The notes beneath the pieces are model-generated. The model was not told the origin of the DNA. It ran no database searches and worked only from the letters and a program-made list of their open reading frames with translations. A DNA stretch of 64,000 nucleotides from the NCBI GenBank assembly GCA_963663285.2, contig CAXXNI010000002.1, forward strand, positions 744,001 through 808,000. The letters run 5' to 3'. Made by a program: the position numbers and the translations under genes. Source of the stretch: CAXXOK01 sp963663285 (GTDB lineage: Bacteria > Bacillota > Clostridia > Christensenellales > Aristaeellaceae). Below, one piece after another: positions 61,924 to 64,000 of this stretch (the first letter of the stretch is position 1; every line of letters starts with the position of its first letter).

Positions 61924-61969
61924 GAATACCCACCATAGAACATCTTGTGTTGCATTCTATGGCGGGTAT
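61924..61969 (-). terminator. Hairpin downstream of the dehydratase activator gene
   Basis: AATACCCACCATAGAA (61924-61939) pairs with TTCTATGGCGGGTATT (61954-61969) over 16 positions with one A-C mismatch and a 14-nt loop. It lies 66 bp past the stop of the minus-strand gene. No T-run follows. The rest of the 470-bp gap between the ABC-2 and activator genes contains no gene I can support. Confidence 0.5.
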
Positions 61970-62034
61970 TAAAGACAATACCTTAAAAACGAAAGTATGT
62001 TAATAAGATAAAATCTGCACTCATGTTATAATAC

Positions 62035-64000
62035 TTATAAAGATTGACCGTGGATTATAGGTTCATCAACTGTCCTCTTGGCACTTTCAGCGGCCTTCAT
62101 ATTTTTTCTGGCATTCGCCATCATCAGCTTGATCCGGTTCAGTTGGTTTACATTGCTCGCGCCCGGGTCATAATCGATCGCAACGATGTTTGCAAGCGGA
62201 TTATGCTTACGCAAAGGCCCAAGCATCCCCTTGCCGGTCACATGGTTTGGCAGGCAGGCAAAAGGTTGGAGGCAAACAATGTTCGGCACGCCGCTGTCAA
62301 TGAGCTCCGCCATCTCGCCGGTTAGCAGCCACCCCTCTCCATACTGATTGCCAAGGGAGACAAAACGTTTTGCCTTATTGGCAATTTGCTGAATGTAGAG
62401 GGGCGCGTGAAAACGCTTGCTCTTCACCAGCGCTGCTCTGGCAGGCCTGCGGAAGAACTCAATCAAACGGATACCTAGATGGTTGATTAGCATGGATTTC
62501 TTGGTCCCGGCCAGATAACGGAAATTATAATCTTTGTTATACATAGCAAACAGGAAAAAGTCGATCAAGTCCGGCACGACAGCTTCTCCGCCTTCGGATT
62601 CGATGATTTCAACAATGTTGTTGTTTGCGTTGGGGTGATACTTTACAAGAATCTCGCCTACAACGCCTACTTTTGGTTTCTGTGTTTGTTGTATAGGCAG
62701 CTGGTCAAAATCCGTTACCAATTGACGAAGACGCTTGCGGTACTTGGAAAAACTCATATGAGGCAGTTCAGACTCTAGTTGCTGCGTCCAGTGAGCCGCT
62801 AAATTATCAGCAGCTCCTTTCTCCTTTTCATATGGACGGGTCGCATATAAAACGCGCATCAATACATCGCCCAAAATTGCGGCAAATACCAGCCTGCGTG
62901 CCATCATCGCGGTAATGCGGAAACCGGAGTTGGCTTCCAGCCCCGCAGAGCTGAAAGAAATAACAGGGATATGCTCCATTCCAAGCTCTTTTAAGGCTTT
63001 GCGCAATAAGGATATATAATTGCTGGCCCGGCAGCCGCCGCCGGTTTGCGACATGAATATGGCTGTATGTGCAAGGTCGCACTCACCGGATTTAAGGTAG
63101 GATATAATTTGCCCAAGGGTGATCATTGTGGGGTAACAGGCATCATTATTAATATACTTCAAACCTTCGTCAATGGCATGCACATCCGCTTTGGGTAGCA
63201 GTTTCACGCGGTAACCGCTGGCCGCAATGGCAGCTTGAATCATATTAAAATGAATAGGGGACATTTGAGGAATTAGAATCGTATAAGTAGGTTTCATTTC
63301 TTTTGTGAAAATCTTACGTGTAAAGCGATATGGGGTATCCTTCGATAAAATACCGCTGCGTGCCCGCTCCTCCATGGCGGCTTTCAAAGACCGTAGACGG
63401 ATTTTAGCCGCGCCCAGGTTGGCGCCCTCATCGATCTTAAGAACCGTGTATAGTTTGTTTTTCGTGCGTAAAATCTCTTCAACCTGATCGGTCGTTACGG
63501 CATCCAAACCGCAGCCGAAGGAGTTAAGCTGCACCATTTCGATATGATTGTACTTCCCTACAAACTCCGCGGCCCGGTAGAGGCGGCTGTGGTACATCCA
63601 CTGATCCAGCACACGCGTGGGTCTTGAAACAGCTGCCCGGTCGGCAATGCTATCTTCTGTGAGCACAGCGATACCAAAGGAGGTAATAAGCGTATCGATA
63701 CCGTGATTTATTTCCGGGTCGAGGTGATAAGGCCTGCCCGCCAAAACCACTGCAGGGAGTTTTTGCATGCGTATCGCCTGCAATGCGGCATGACCCATAA
63801 CCTTTATATCATTATGGAAGCGTTCGTCCTCCTTGCGGGCAGCTTTGACCGCTTTCACAATTTCCGCGGCAGGCAATGCTAATGCGGATAATTCCTCCAC
63901 AAGTCGCTTTGTCAGGCGCTGATCGTCGTCGTAGGGCAGAAATGGATGAAGGAACGTAACCCCATGCTTTTGAAACAGCGAGTCCATATTGCCGCCAATG
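62035..64000 (-). CDS. 2-hydroxyacyl-CoA dehydratase activator-like protein, C-terminal part (5' truncated)
   Basis: The frame is open to the window edge (upstream of the ATG at 63987 it reads through IGGN), so this is the last ~655 residues of a larger protein. The segments match the large BcrA/BadF-type fused activators (about 1400 aa in Firmicutes), in which ATPase domains are followed by DUF2229 and dehydratase-like parts: LAGRPYHLDPEINHGIDTL, QLNSFGCGLDAVTTDQVEEI, KYINNDACYPTMITLGQII, MSQTGGGCRASNYISLLRKA and LLTGEMAELIDSGVPNIVC. Conserved Cys in the GCG, NDACYP and GGGCRASN motifs fit an iron-sulfur role. Members activate 2-hydroxyacyl-CoA dehydratase or act as CoA-protein activases. 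Function here is by family only. Confidence 0.85.
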   Translation of the reverse strand, partial: IGGNMDSLFQKHGVTFLHPFLPYDDDQRLTKRLVEELSALALPAAEIVKAVKAARKEDERFHNDIKVMGHAALQAIRMQKLPAVVLAGRPYHLDPEINHGIDTLITSFGIAVLTEDSIADRAAVSRPTRVLDQWMYHSRLYRAAEFVGKYNHIEMVQLNSFGCGLDAVTTDQVEEILRTKNKLYTVLKIDEGANLGAAKIRLRSLKAAMEERARSGILSKDTPYRFTRKIFTKEMKPTYTILIPQMSPIHFNMIQAAIAASGYRVKLLPKADVHAIDEGLKYINNDACYPTMITLGQIISYLKSGECDLAHTAIFMSQTGGGCRASNYISLLRKALKELGMEHIPVISFSSAGLEANSGFRITAMMARRLVFAAILGDVLMRVLYATRPYEKEKGAADNLAAHWTQQLESELPHMSFSKYRKRLRQLVTDFDQLPIQQTQKPKVGVVGEILVKYHPNANNNIVEIIESEGGEAVVPDLIDFFLFAMYNKDYNFRYLAGTKKSMLINHLGIRLIEFFRRPARAALVKSKRFHAPLYIQQIANKAKRFVSLGNQYGEGWLLTGEMAELIDSGVPNIVCLQPFACLPNHVTGKGMLGPLRKHNPLANIVAIDYDPGASNVNQLNRIKLMMANARKNMKAAESAKRTVDEPIIHGQSL

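Noticed and set aside
1..64000. tRNA, rRNA, CRISPR, IS or prophage sequence
   Set aside because: No cloverleaf, direct-repeat array, transposase or phage gene was recognised by reading; a dedicated search could still find short ncRNA.

Overview
The window reads as chromosomal DNA of a saccharolytic, gut-type member of the Firmicutes (Clostridia-like). Support: strong AGGAGG ribosome sites, frequent TTG/GTG starts, LacI/ROK/AraC-controlled sugar operons, CUT1 and RbsABC-type importers, a large 2-hydroxyacyl-CoA dehydratase activator at the right edge, and no TonB/SusCD genes. I can place it no more precisely from sequence alone. No rRNA, tRNA, CRISPR array, transposase or phage gene was seen. 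Nearly the whole window is devoted to carbohydrate capture and breakdown.

Layout: (1) 1-2893, the end of an EF-G-like GTPase and a DUF1697 protein. (2) 3074-13199, a LacI-controlled locus: repressor, GH31, GH65 phosphorylase, two CUT1 permeases, binding protein, intercistronic terminator, GH125-like glycosidase. (3) 13339-15424 (minus), a di-iron ODP-type metallo-beta-lactamase-fold protein overlapping a PAS/HD-GYP c-di-GMP phosphodiesterase: a probable oxygen or redox to c-di-GMP module. (4) 15583-19096, a DapA/NanA-family aldolase, a small four-cysteine protein coupled to a PHP phosphoesterase, and a GH27 alpha-galactosidase. (5) 19445-27394, a very large unassigned glycosidase-like protein, a frameshifted AraC-type membrane regulator, a DUF4432 epimerase-like protein and a GH172 (DUF2961) enzyme. 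(6) 27650-34266 (minus), an LplABC-type importer with M24 hydrolase, zinc alcohol dehydrogenase and an enolase-superfamily dehydratase, preceded by a promoter with a perfect 18-bp palindrome at the start site. (7) 34678-43837, a secreted PDZ protein, a domain-swapped GH3, an MBL hydrolase, an XRE regulator, two proteins of unknown function and a frameshifted clostripain-like protease with an Asp/Tyr-rich tail. (8) 43908-48209 (minus), a five-gene operon of GmhA-like isomerase, ROK kinase, HldA-like PfkB kinase, deoxyhypusine-synthase-like protein and HAD phosphatase, divergent from a ROK repressor. (9) 49480-56243 (minus), LacI repressor, RbsB, RbsA, RbsC, Gfo/Idh oxidoreductase and a TIM-barrel isomerase. 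(10) 57202-64000, a DUF5060/DUF4038-type glycosidase, a three-gene ABC-2 exporter, and the C-terminal part of a dehydratase activator.

How the genes work together: several independent regulons each pair a repressor or sensor with a transporter and cytoplasmic glycosidases, phosphorylases, epimerases, dehydratases or dehydrogenases. The enzymes mostly lack signal peptides, which implies import of oligosaccharides followed by intracellular breakdown. The three substrate-binding proteins carry signal peptides ending in a signal peptidase I site (AxA) with no lipobox cysteine, which is unexpected for a monoderm. The most unusual block is the heptose-pathway-like operon (8): it has GmhA-, HldA- and GmhB-like steps, but no nucleotidyltransferase or epimerase, and lies beside a ribose-type importer. 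Two genes carry single-base frameshifts next to short homopolymers, which may be real or sequencing errors.
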